A stretch of 12,077 nucleotides of DNA. Origin: Funneliformis mosseae (lineage: Eukaryota > Glomeromycota > Glomeromycetes > Glomerales > Glomeraceae). Shown in pieces: positions 1 through 8,138 of the stretch (positions within the stretch are counted from its first letter, which is position 1; each line of letters opens with the position of its first letter). Where the stretch lies: the NCBI GenBank assembly GCA_910592005.1, contig CAJVPP010003276.1, positions 1 to 12,077 on the forward strand, read 5' to 3'. The position numbers and the translations under genes are program-made. The notes under the pieces are model-generated. The model made no database searches, was not told the DNA's origin, and saw nothing but the letters and a program-made list of their open reading frames with translations.

Positions 1-1910
1 ATTACACATATAACGAAGAGAACTATTGAGAAGGCTTGGATTGTCTTCTGTAGATTTGTCATCTGAATTTCTAGGTTGAAAGAAGAATGGTCTAGCCTGA
101 AACAAAAAGTAACAAAGTCGAAGCATCATGTTAACAATAAAATGTGAATCTGTGTTCTTGAAGGCATTGGGAAGATTGAGGGTGTAAGTAAAACAGACAG
201 TTGATTAAATGTTTTAAATGTTTGTATACTAATATCACTAATATCACTACTTGACATCTTGTTGATAGGCCTTTTCTAACAAACTTTCATATTGATGCGT
301 ATAGGATACTAAGTTTGCTATGTAAAGAATATTGTAAAAGGAGTAATGTAGTTTTGGATTTTGGCAAAGTGAACTCATAATATAAGTTAGCCAAATTTAG
401 TGGCTGGAAATGCTATATTTAATACCATTAAAATAAGAAATGCAATTATCTTATTCACATAGCTTGTATCAAAATTCTTTAATGAAAGACCCCTTTTCTT
501 TCTTTTTCTAATTAATATCTCGTATTTTTTCTTTGTAATATTTCAATAAATTCATTAAAAAAGTTTGTCAGATATGAAGGAAAACTATTCTGATATTCCA
601 TTAGTGATGTTGGATTTTCAAGTTTGGTTTTATTTTTTATACATTATGTCATGCTTTCCATGTTATAATTCCTAATGTTTTGCCAAAGTTCATGACTGTT
701 TCAGAAGTGAGTTCATATTTTTGATTCATAATTTTGTTATATTAACGTGCTCTAGTCTCAAAGCAATTTTACAAAAAGAAGGCTAGGATAATTTGCTACT
801 ATTGAAGAAAACTTAGTATTATAAAATGTTGAAAGCATATTAGTCAAATATACTAAGAGATTGTTTTTATTATTCTCGTCAGTGGATTCTGCTATAGATA
901 AGACCTAGTGACCTATAATTCAAAGTGATTTGCTTGTATCATCCTTATGTATATCTATGCATTTAAAATTTGACATATTTTCACAGCCTCTTCGCTTATA
1001 AAAATGCCCACTATGTATAACAAAATACTTTAAACATATAAATCTAAGTTGATATTTTGCTTGATCATTATTATTATTAATATTTTCTGATTCTATCTCC
1101 TGTTTAAATATAGGGCAAACCTTAAGTTTAACATAAGGAATTTGCACATATTTTCCAAAAACATATCTCGAATGCTGTATACAAGTCCTACTCTGACTAA
1201 AAAAATGTTTGTATTTGTTACAAAATAAGCAACGCTGGCAAAAAATCCAACTTTTTTCAATTGAACATGTCTTTTTGGTATTTGGAAGATGAAGCTAATT
1301 TTGATTATAAAGAAAGTGGGAATAACATACATCTATTGTTGACAAATCATTTTTTGTTTGAACTTTTTGAAAAATCTTTGGAATGATCTTTCAAGTTTCA
1401 ATTAGTTAGAAAAGTAGCTTCTATCTTTCCGAATAGCTTGAATAGCATTGAATAGAACTATTATTAATGTCTAAAATTGGACATTCTGATAAAGATTCAC
1501 TAGCGTTTATTGTGTCTATAACAAAATATTCATTTCTATCAGTTGATCCTAATGTAGTCAACTCTGAATCAAATATTAAAATTGTTGATGTATTAATATC
1601 TACTTCAGTAGCAATATCAATATCATTGATATCTTTTAATAAAAATATATCATTATTTTATCCTCTTCTATAAGTTTTCTTGCTCTTTCAAAATTGGTAT
1701 TATTAAAAGAAAAAGCATTTCTATATCATAATTTAATGTACTATTATCACTTCCAATACTCCCTACAACACTCTCTGATATAAGACTTTCAGTAAAGGCT
1801 ATGCTTTCCAAATTATCATAATCATTAGGAACATAATCAAAATTATCATAAATATTTAGTAAGTTTGTATCAGATATAGTAAAAGAGACGAATTTTATAA
1901 GATAAGATGA
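1..1910 (-). pseudogene. Decayed protein gene of an unrecognised family, running off the left edge
   Basis: Reading the minus strand downward gives a relay of long stop-free frames: 1910-1671 (80 codons), 1657-1424 (78), 1294-923 (124), 904-761 (48), 741-652 (30), 643-515 (43), 542-390 (51), 396-250 (49), 275-129 (49) and 204-1 (68). At about 77% AT, chance frames should be far shorter. Neighbouring frames join naturally: one ends FNEFIEILQRK just where the next reads KKKYEILIRKRKKRG, a slip in an A-run; ATKFG followed by a stop is continued by IWLTYIMSSLCQNPK in the next frame. The 124-codon frame holds a cysteine cluster, CQRCLFCNKYKHF, followed by C-x3-H, which may be a zinc-binding motif. 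The N-terminal part is acidic and Asn/Ser-rich. The style resembles large lineage-specific, often transposon-linked, multicopy families in Rhizophagus (inference). No function is assigned. Some breaks could be introns, but their number favours decay. Confidence 0.62.
923..1294 (-). pseudogene. Longest surviving frame of the decayed gene, with a Cys-rich putative zinc-binding motif
   Basis: This is a 124-codon stop-to-stop frame; the TAG at 1295-1297 precedes it and the TGA at 920-922 ends it. It has no convincing ATG (first possible start is a GTG at 1147), so it reads as an internal segment or exon. Near its start is KKTCSIEKSWIFCQRCLFC, with C-x2-C-x2-C spacing, then CIQH. Further on is a second cysteine/basic patch, LRFICLKYF then HFYKRRGC. 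These patterns suggest metal or nucleic-acid binding, but no named domain can be assigned by eye. The overlapping 79-codon minus frame at 1093-1332 is a hydrophobic shadow of this one. Confidence 0.45.
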
Positions 1911-2700
1911 TTAACACTAAGTAAATATCATCAATAAAAAAAAAGAATTTTATAAAAAAAATAGAAATGGTATAAAACTAAAAAATTTACTACTCTAAAG
2001 AATAAAATAATACTAAAACTAAATTTCTAACTAACAAGTTATTATTATCAAAAAAAAATTTAAGAAAAAAAATGAAAGTGACTTTAATTTAACGTTGATT
2101 CTTTAACGTTAAAAATTATAAGGTCTTTATATAACGATAAGATTATTTAATATTTATTTTTTTATAGATAACGTCTTATTAAGATATAAAATAGAGCACA
2201 AATATAAGTATATAAAATAAATAAAGAACTATCTATCTTAAATTAGTAATTCTATGATCACATCCCGTCTGATTACTTTTCAATAGAAGTAATAGTTATT
2301 ATTTTGAGTGACAAATTTGTCGATCTTTAATTAATGCATTTTGTCATACTTTTTGATACATTCTTAAATATCATATTACATGCAAAAATATTATAAGGCG
2401 TAAAATCAATATTTCTTTAACATGTGAATAGATTAAAAAAAATGCATATTATAATAGTAATGATAAGTTTAACGTTTTAAAGTTAGTTAAAGTTAATTAG
2501 TCTGAAGTATAATGAGGACTTATATATAATGATACAGAAATATCCCATTATCTGTCTAGTATGTGATGATATTTCACATTTCAGACTTTGTAACATTTTT
2601 GTTTCCTAGTTTATGTAACTTAATATTAATAATAATATCAATATCGATAACATTTTTAGCAATTCTTTTAAATTAAACTAAGAAGTTCTTGAAATTAGAT
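1911..2700. other. AT-rich stretch with no supported gene
   Basis: This is very AT-rich, with poly-A tracts around 1935-2075. No open frame looks like protein. Small symmetric elements are present: the 12-bp palindrome GACAAATTTGTC at 2310-2321 and a nearby 7-bp inverted repeat, ATTACTT/AAGTAAT (about 2272-2293). AACGTT-containing motifs recur near 2093, 2105 and 2471. I see nothing that decides a function. Confidence 0.6.
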
Positions 2701-2794
2701 TTATATGTAAATTTATTAGCACTATAACTTTACTTATAAATAAAAGGTAGATTAAAAATGCTGATTTTGAGTTTTATATGAAGAAACTGCTAAA
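2701..2794. repeat. Direct repeat, copy A
   Basis: About 92 bp that recur at 2866-2957 with roughly 85-90% identity by eye. Shared blocks include TATATGTAAATTTAT, AACTTTACTTA, GTAGATTAAAAAT and GATTTTGAGTTTTATATGAA. The copies are about 165 bp apart in the same orientation, with unrelated AT-rich DNA between. No protein reading is supported. Confidence 0.75.
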
Positions 2795-2865
2795 AATCTT
2801 AAAATCAAACATAAAAGTTAATTGTAAACTTTATTTGTTTAATATATAATTCTGAAATATGATAA

Positions 2866-2957
2866 TTATATGTAAATTTATCAGTGTTACAACTTTACTT
2901 AGAGATAAAATGTAGATTAAAAATTCTGATTTTGAGTTTTATATGAAGAAACTGTTA
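2866..2957. repeat. Direct repeat, copy B
   Basis: Second copy of the 2701-2794 unit. It differs by scattered substitutions (GCACTATAAC against GTGTTACAAC; ATGCTGATT against ATTCTGATT) and ends at GAAGAAACTGTTAAA, after which the copies diverge. It is either an old local duplication or two fragments of a dispersed repeat. Confidence 0.75.
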
Positions 2958-3339
2958 AATTTACTGCATCACATGATTTTATTTTAAAATTTTCGATGGA
3001 AGATTCTTTAATACTATCATTATTATATAATATTAATAAATAGACTTTTAAAAAGAAGAGGTTCTGGTTATACTTATATTAAAACAACAAAAAGTTACAA
3101 TCATTAAATTTTGATATTTAGCATATAATTTAAAGTTGTGAACTAGCTTTTTTATATATAAAAATTGTGAAAATGCAATTTATCATTCTCTTAATTAAAG
3201 CAATTCTCACAAAATTAAGTGATAAAATCTTGTGTAATTTTGAATTAAGAAATCTTATACATCATGTTTTTTGAGCTTTTACAATTAGTATAAAATTTTA
3301 GTAATATATCTTATGACTGATAAATTTTATTGATTTTAT
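2958..3339. other. AT-rich spacer before the first TIR element
   Basis: No open frame of protein-like composition on either strand. It consists of AT-rich filler with short A/T runs and ends directly at the left end of the inverted-repeat element. Confidence 0.5.
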
Positions 3340-4117
3340 TATTGCCATTTTCAAATTAGTATGATCAGGTGATTTATTGATTAATTAAAAAAAATCATAA
3401 ATACTGAAAACATTGAAAACAACAAAAAAATTTAAAAATACTAGAAAAATATTTAAATAATACTTGAAAAAAATAAAAAAGTAATATTAAAATATAAAAA
3501 TAATTGTTACATTAAAAATAACAAATTATATAATAAAATTAAACAATTTTTTCATTCTTATTATTAAAAATAAAAAATTCTTCCAAAAAATGAATGATTT
3601 CTCTAGTAATTTAAAACATCAAATATTTCTAAATATATTTATAATAAGAATATATTGGATCCATGAAAAAAATGCATTTTTATAAAAAATCAAAAATTTC
3701 ATATTAGAATGAATTATTATAAAAATGATAAAACTCATCTAAAAAACCATTTCTCATTACTTATATATATTTTATAAAAAAAAATAAGCTAAAACAAAGC
3801 CTTTAGAAGAAAACTTATTTAGGAATCACAATAGGAATCTTGTCAATAATTGTAATAATTGCTAAGGAATCATTTTAGAATCATTAGAAAATTAGGAATT
3901 ATTTTATAAGCTAAAAAAGCTTTTACATATTAAATCTTACTAATATAAAAGGTTCAAATACTCTATATTATGAAGGTTAATAAAAGTTAAAAAGTTATGA
4001 AAAAATAGTTTCTTTAAGAAAGTCTTTTTAAAGTTTACTTTGGTGTAATCTAAAAATCCTTTTTTTATTATAATTGTTAACAAATCACTTGATCATACCA
4101 TTTTGAAAATGGCGATA
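3340..4117. mobile_element. Non-autonomous TIR DNA transposon (MITE-like), copy 1, CpG-depleted
   Basis: The left end (TATTGCCATTTTC, then AGTATGATCAGGTGATTTAT) pairs with the right end, whose reverse complement reads TATCGCCATTTTC then GGTATGATCAAGTGATTTGT. This gives an imperfect terminal inverted repeat of about 55 bp. Both ends can be bounded by TA, compatible with a TA target duplication, but TA is too common here to prove it. There is no transposase frame inside, so the element would need a transposase supplied in trans. A second copy lies at 6146-6869. Relative to that copy, this one keeps two short segments (about 22 and 16 bp) missing there, but it contains only one CpG, and most of the partner's CpG sites read TG or CA here. 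The superfamily is not determined. Confidence 0.8.
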
Positions 4118-4860
4118 ATTATAAACTTAAAATAACATGATTATTAATTTCTTTTTTTTTAAAAAAAAGATATTGCTTTAAATAATAAATAATAATAAAT
4201 AATTCAATCAAAATAAATAAAACTTAAATTATTACAAATAATGAAGATAATTAAAAATATCATTTACTAATTTTTTTATTTTATTATTAAATAAATAAAT
4301 TAATTATTATTACATAAGTAAAATTGCTTAAATTATATTAATTAAAAAACTTAAAAGAAATAAATAATGAATTTTTATTTTTAAAATAGAAAAAAAAGGA
4401 AATTTTAATTAAGATAACAAAATAAAAAAAAAATAAAAAATAAATTTTATTTTATCCAATAGCTATTTTTAAAAGAAAAAAAGAAATAAAAGCTAATTAC
4501 ATTCTTAAAACATTAATAAAAATATCAAGAAACTGAAATCCAAGTTAAGAATAATCATAAAAAAACAAGAAACATTAATAATATTCCTCAAAAAAAATAA
4601 AAAAAAATTTACTATTTTAACAAATGAAATCTAGAATCGCCACTAAAAAAAAAGGAATCTCAACCTTACCAAAATCCAAGACTACTACTTTTGTAACTGT
4701 AAAATAACCTATGAAAATATTTTAACAATAATTAATTAGCATTTTTTTTAATTTATTTTAGTTTTATAAATTTATTTTTTTAATTTATTTTATTAAATTT
4801 AATATGTTTGTATACCACTAGAATAAAATTCCTAAAAAAAAAAAAAAAAATAAAAAAATG
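4118..4860. other. Extremely AT-rich low-complexity region
   Basis: It is made of A-runs, T-runs and AATAAATAATAA-type simple sequence, including a long A-run near 4834-4850. A degenerate relative of the downstream tandem unit may lie at about 4657-4700 (CTCAACCTTACCAAAATCCAAGAC). No gene is visible. Confidence 0.6.
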
Positions 4861-4874
4861 TTTTCACTCACCAT

Positions 4875-5270
4875 GCCGAACCCTCCACAAATCCAAGACC
4901 ACCACTAAAGAAAAAAAAAGAAAAGAAATATTAATAAAGTTTCTAAAATAAAAATAAAATATAAATATAAATAAATTTCTAACCCTCTACCTTATCAAAA
5001 TTCAAGACCACCGTTAAGAAAAAAAAAGAAAAGAAGCATTAACAAAGTTCTTAAAACAAAAAAAATAAAATAAAAATAACCACTCACTATTAAGCGAAAG
5101 CTGAACCCTCCCCTCCACCTTATCAAAATCCAAGATCACCACTAAAAGAAAAAAAAGAAAAGAACATTAAGTTCCAAAAAAAAAATAAAAATAAAATAAA
5201 AAAAATCACTCACTATTAAACGAAAGCTGAATCCTCCACCTTCCAAAATCCATTTTAACGAAAGCCTTCG
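4875..5270. repeat. Degenerate tandem array, unit about 100-125 bp, at least three copies plus a partial
   Basis: Each unit starts AACCCTCC or similar (near 4879, 4981, 5104 and 5230), continues CTTATCAAAATCCAAGACCACC, then A-rich AAGAAAAAAAAGAAAAG, an ATTAA/AAGTT block and an AATAAAATAAAA tract. Units two to four are preceded by CACTCACTATTAA-CGAAAGCTGAA or a remnant of it. Spacing is irregular (about 101, 123 and 126 bp) because the A-rich tracts vary in length, so this is an old minisatellite-like array rather than a recent perfect one. No coding reading is supported. Confidence 0.75.
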
Positions 5271-5287
5271 CTAAAAAAAAAAGTAGA

Positions 5288-5540
5288 ATCAGTAAATTCA
5301 GCAAATTCAGCAACAATTTTTCCGGCTGTTTTCCCCTTTTCTATTGCAAAGAATATTGCTTGTATTCTTTACTTTGGCAATGATCGATATTCTCAATTTA
5401 TGAATCGATCGCGCATTTTATTTTTAATATCGCCTCACCTCCTTTGTTTATTTCACAAAAACTGATTTATCTCAAAAACTACTATAAGGTAGATTCCCCC
5501 CTTTCTATTGCAAAGGGCCCATATGATGATGATCTTGGTC
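5288..5540. promoter_or_regulatory. GC/CpG-richer island with short repeats, possible promoter or 5' region
   Basis: This stands out from the AT-rich surroundings. It holds a short tandem of AAATTCAGC (about 5293-5313), two copies of CTATTGCAAAG (5341-5351 and 5505-5515), each preceded by a C/T-rich run, and a 7-bp inverted repeat GATCGAT/ATCGATC at 5382-5388 and 5404-5410. An ATG cluster (ATGATGATGATC at about 5523) opens only an 11-codon frame. A polypyrimidine tract ending in TAG at about 5570-5581 resembles an acceptor site. A regulatory role is inference only. Confidence 0.25.
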
Positions 5541-5940
5541 ATCGTTGACGTGTTCTGATAATCTAAAAAATTTTTTTTTTAGCTCGAACAAGGCTTACCA
5601 CCACTACGTATCTGAGAGAAACAGTTGTAGGTTAATCTATATCTGGCTAAGTGCAAGTATATTAACATATTGTGATTTTAAATTAATTAACGAGAATGTT
5701 CCTTGTATATTTTTACTATTGATATAAGAAAATTTATAATTATATAATTATTTAATAAACTAAGTTACGATACTCTCTTCTCTCTTCGCTAAATAACACG
5801 TTACATTTAATCATTCTGTCTATTTTGTAATCTAAGTTTATTAAGTATTTGATCACATTATGCATTAAAATCAAACTCGTTAAAATACTTGAATTTTATT
5901 CTGATGATGATCCTAATTTTATGTATAGGATGGAATTATG
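5541..5940. other. Spacer with weak plus-strand reading frames
   Basis: A 60-codon plus frame (5545-5727) has a hydrophobic, unconvincing composition. A 35-codon plus frame ending near 5938 contains EFYSDDDPNFMYRMEL, which reads like a scrap of protein immediately before repeat R1. Neither has a start, splice signal or family match that I can support as a gene. Confidence 0.3.
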
Positions 5941-6093
5941 AATTTGCGATTTTAAATGATTTTTTCATTCGAATAGAATTACAGAAGATCCTTTAAAGAG
6001 GTGCGATATAAACAAAAGCACTTTTATATTTTATCAAATATTTATTTATTCCTGCAACTTCTATACCTAGCAAAGATTTTTTCAAATGCAGAA
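5941..6093. repeat. Dispersed repeat R1, copy 1
   Basis: Matches 7318-7500 in the same orientation. Shared blocks are TTGCGATTTTAA, TTTTTCATTCGAAT, CCTTTAAAG-GGTG, TAAACAAAAGCA, CTTTTAT-TTTTATC, CTCCTGCAACTTCT or its CTGCAACTTCT variant, and TAxCTAGC. This copy is about 30 bp shorter because of internal gaps. Its right end lies about 50 bp before the TIR element at 6146. No protein frame is conserved between the copies. Confidence 0.75.
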
Positions 6094-6145
6094 AATTATA
6101 TTTAGTAAAATGTAAATTACATTGAATTGAATCAAGGTTTAATTT

Positions 6146-6869
6146 TATCGCTGTTTTCGAATTAGTGTGATCAGGTGATTTGTCGATTAATTAAAAAAAA
6201 ATCATAAACACTGAAAATTTTGAAAACAACAAAAAAAATTTAAAATTATTTAAATAACACTTGAAAAAAATAAAAAAGTAATATTAAAACACAAAATAAA
6301 TGTTACATTAAAAATAACAAATTATATAATAAAATTAAACAATTTTTTCATTCTCATTATTGAAAATAAAAAATCCTTCCAAATAATGAATGATTTCTCT
6401 AGTAATTTAAAACATCAAATATTTCTAAATGAATCCATGAAAAAAATGCATTTTTATAAAAAATCAAAAATTTCATGTTAGAATGAATTAGTATAAAAAT
6501 GATAAAGCATTTCTCATTAATTAAAATATATTTTATAAAAAAAAAAAGATAAGCTAAAACGAAGCTTTTGAAAGAAAACTTGCTTAGGAATCGCAAATAG
6601 GAATCTCGCCAATAATTGTAGTAATCGCTAGGGAATCGTTTTGGAATCGCTAGGAAGCTAGGAATCGTTTTATAAGCTAAAAGAAACTTCCACATATTAA
6701 ACCTCACTAATACACAAGGCTCAAATACTCTATGTTATGAAGGTTGATAAAAGTTAAAAAGTTGTGAAAAATAGTTTCTTTTTTAAAGTTTACTTTAGTG
6801 TGTAAAATCCTTTTTTTATTATAATTGATCGACAAATCACCTGATCACACCATTTTGGAAACGGCGATA
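6146..6869. mobile_element. Non-autonomous TIR DNA transposon (MITE-like), copy 2, CpG-rich
   Basis: The left end reads TATCGCTGTTTTCGAATTA then GTGTGATCAGGTGATTTGTC; the reverse complement of the right end reads TATCGCCGTTTCCAAAATG then the same GTGTGATCAGGTGATTTGTC. The inner half of this TIR is therefore essentially perfect. Internal sequence matches copy 1 throughout, for example AATGAATGATTTCTCTAGTA and AAAAAAATGCATTTTTATAA, with gaps of about 22 and 16 bp. It has about 13 CpGs, against one in copy 1. A block at about 6586-6672 repeats GGAATCG or AATCGCTAG several times. The 102-codon minus frame inside it (6399-6707) spans A/T runs and is not conserved in copy 1, so the element is judged non-coding. 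Confidence 0.82.
6586..6672. repeat. GGAATCG sub-repeats inside the TIR element
   Basis: Five or so closely spaced copies of GGAATC(G), several extended as AATCGCTAGGxA or GGAATCGTTTT, lie about 200 bp from the right terminus. Copy 1 has the same block with the CpGs changed (GGAATCA, AATTGCTAAGG, GGAATTATTTT). Clustered short repeats near an end are typical of subterminal transposase-binding sites, but that role is an inference. Confidence 0.55.
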
Positions 6870-7019
6870 AAAAAAATTAGTTAAACACCTCAAGATATCT
6901 AATCTTATCTATCATTTAAACATGTAATTAGCTCAATATTTTTTTATTTTAATAAAAATCAAATAAAAAATATTTTTTATTTAATATTATATTGCCTGGA
7001 TCTTAAATTTAAAACCGGT

Positions 7020-7317
7020 TTATGATGTATAATACGGGTTTTCAGGGTGCAACGACTGAATGATTTCATTTTTGTTTTGGATGTTGCGTCCTCTTTTCGG
7101 GTGGTTCGCTCCCAAAAGTATTAAGCAGCGCAGGTGGTTGTTTTTGGATCTACTAGTACTACATATTAGCTTTTTATTTGTGCGATCTAAGATTAAATTT
7201 TTTTTTTTAAAAAAAAAAATTTTTATATAATGAAAATTAAATTTTAAATTTGTACATCTTTTGACGCTATTCTTCGTTATTTTATATACTCTATATATTT
7301 TTTTTTTTTTGTTTTTT
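7020..7317. other. GC-richer island followed by homopolymer tracts; overlapping ORFs on both strands
   Basis: 7020-7165 is clearly GC-richer than its flanks and includes GGTTTTCAGGGTGCAACGAC and CGCAGGTGGTTG. On plus, an ATG at 7081 opens 55 codons (MLRPLFGWFAPKSIKQRR, then a hydrophobic part) to a TAA at 7246. On minus, a 159-codon frame (7499-7020) crosses the T-runs as poly-lysine and poly-phenylalanine and extends through repeat R1. Only its last 30 or so residues (GANHPKRGRNIQNKNE and onward) look protein-like. Neither is accepted as a gene; the island is probably a fragment of a larger mobile or coding unit. Confidence 0.3.
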
Positions 7318-7500
7318 TTTTGCGATTTTAATGAATTTTTCATTCGAATTTTATTAAACTTCAGCAAATAGATATTACATCCTTTAAAGTGGTGGAATGT
7401 AAACAAAAGCAAGCTCTTATCTTTTATCTGAACTTTATATAAAAAATATCTACTACTCCTGCAACTTCTGTATCTAGCGAATATTGTTTTCAGACGCAAG
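7318..7500. repeat. Dispersed repeat R1, copy 2
   Basis: Longer copy of the 5941-6093 repeat. It has an extra stretch after the CATTCGAATT block and another before CTCCTGCAACTTCTGTATCTAGCG. It starts directly after a T-run (7300-7320), and only about 14 bp separate it from the first R2 copy, so R1 and R2 may be parts of one compound element here. Confidence 0.75.
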
Positions 7501-7513
7501 TAATTGAAAGAAT

Positions 7514-7656
7514 CTATAAAGCAAACTTAAAAAATAAAATAATTAATTTAAAGAAATTAAAAACTAAACTAAAAAAAAAAAAACGCCGCGTACTTCAAGC
7601 TGGAAGAGGATATAATTTAATTTTAATAATTAACTAGGAAGATAGAACCAGATCTC
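7514..7656. repeat. Dispersed repeat R2, copy 1
   Basis: Matches 9922-10076 in the same orientation. Both begin CTATAAAGCAAACT, contain AAACTAAAAACTAAACTAAAA or a close variant, then share the core CCGCGTACTTCAAG-TGGAAGAGGAT-TAATTTAA, and end near CAGATCTCGAT (here) or CAGATCCGATAT (there). The AT-rich flanks differ by large gaps, while the core is almost unchanged. Confidence 0.75.
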
Positions 7657-7790
7657 GATGAATAATGGAAAGAAATAGAGCTTGATTCACGTTTCATTCC
7701 TAGTCAGAGTTCATTTATCGAATGGTGTAATCGCCCAAGGATTATTATAGGCTATTACCGAATTGGCCGAGTTAACAAACGGATTCATCG

Positions 7791-7837
7791 TTTGGTAGCA
7801 AAGAGTTTGTGAGTCATATTGACGTGATTCTACCAAA
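7791..7837. other. Inverted repeat TTTGGTAG/CTACCAAA, part of a weak tRNA-like fold
   Basis: A perfect 8-bp inverted repeat (7791-7798 and 7830-7837) encloses about 31 bp. Just upstream is an A-box-like TGGCCGAGTTAA (7764) and a 6-bp stem CAAACG/CGTTTG with a 7-base loop (7776-7794), which looks like an anticodon arm. There is no B-box (GGTTCRANNC) and position 33 of the loop is not T, so it is not called as a tRNA gene. Confidence 0.35.
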
Positions 7838-7859
7838 AACAACGTGTATAATCTCATGT

Positions 7860-8130
7860 TATAAAATTATATAAAATATAAAATAAGAATAAATCCTAAA
7901 TCTATTGAAATAAACTCGGAATTTTTTGTTTTAAAAACTAGCCAGTACTTCTTACATTATATTAGTGTACATTTGGTTTATGCAGCACGATAAGCGACAT
8001 ATATATAAAGGTGTTCAGTTTATATTCACATTGCATAAATTCGATTTTATTTATTCGTTTTCTTTACCAGAATAAACTATACGTTCCGTATAATAAACTA
8101 ACAGTAATACTAAAAATTTCATTTTAAAAT
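7860..8130 (+). promoter_or_regulatory. Possible plus-strand core promoter with TATA box
   Basis: CATATATATAAAGGTG at about 7999-8014 is a good TATA-type sequence in a less repetitive stretch. It lies about 120 bp upstream of an ATG at 8131. That ATG opens only 18 codons, MKNKNKFALLRVVLFIFT, which resembles a basic-then-hydrophobic signal-peptide start. It may be the promoter of a lost or very short gene; no downstream exon was identified with confidence. Confidence 0.25.
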
Positions 8131-8138
8131 ATGAAAAA

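Noticed and set aside
1093..1332. Minus-strand 79-codon ORF
   Set aside because: Overlaps the more protein-like Cys-containing minus frame; its hydrophobic composition is that of an out-of-frame shadow.
1467..1673. Plus-strand 68-codon ORF
   Set aside because: Serine/isoleucine-rich shadow lying opposite the better minus-strand frame 1657-1424 of the decayed gene.
4150..4860. CRISPR-like or satellite array in the AT-rich block
   Set aside because: Only simple AATAAT-type sequence and A-runs; no regular unit with spacers.
5545..5727. Plus-strand 60-codon ORF
   Set aside because: Starts from a non-ATG codon beside a T-run, has no recognisable domain, and the upstream polypyrimidine-AG argues that its start lies inside a non-coding segment.
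6399..6707. Minus-strand 102-codon ORF
   Set aside because: Lies wholly inside TIR copy 2 and is Phe/Ile/Lys-rich from A/T tracts; copy 1 does not preserve it.
7020..7499. Minus-strand 159-codon ORF
   Set aside because: Its length comes from homopolymer runs read as Lys and Phe, and it spans repeat R1, whose other copy has no such frame. Only the last 30 or so codons look protein-like.
7757..7837. tRNA gene
   Set aside because: A-box and anticodon-like arm are present, but there is no B-box, no U33, and the acceptor stem is poor.
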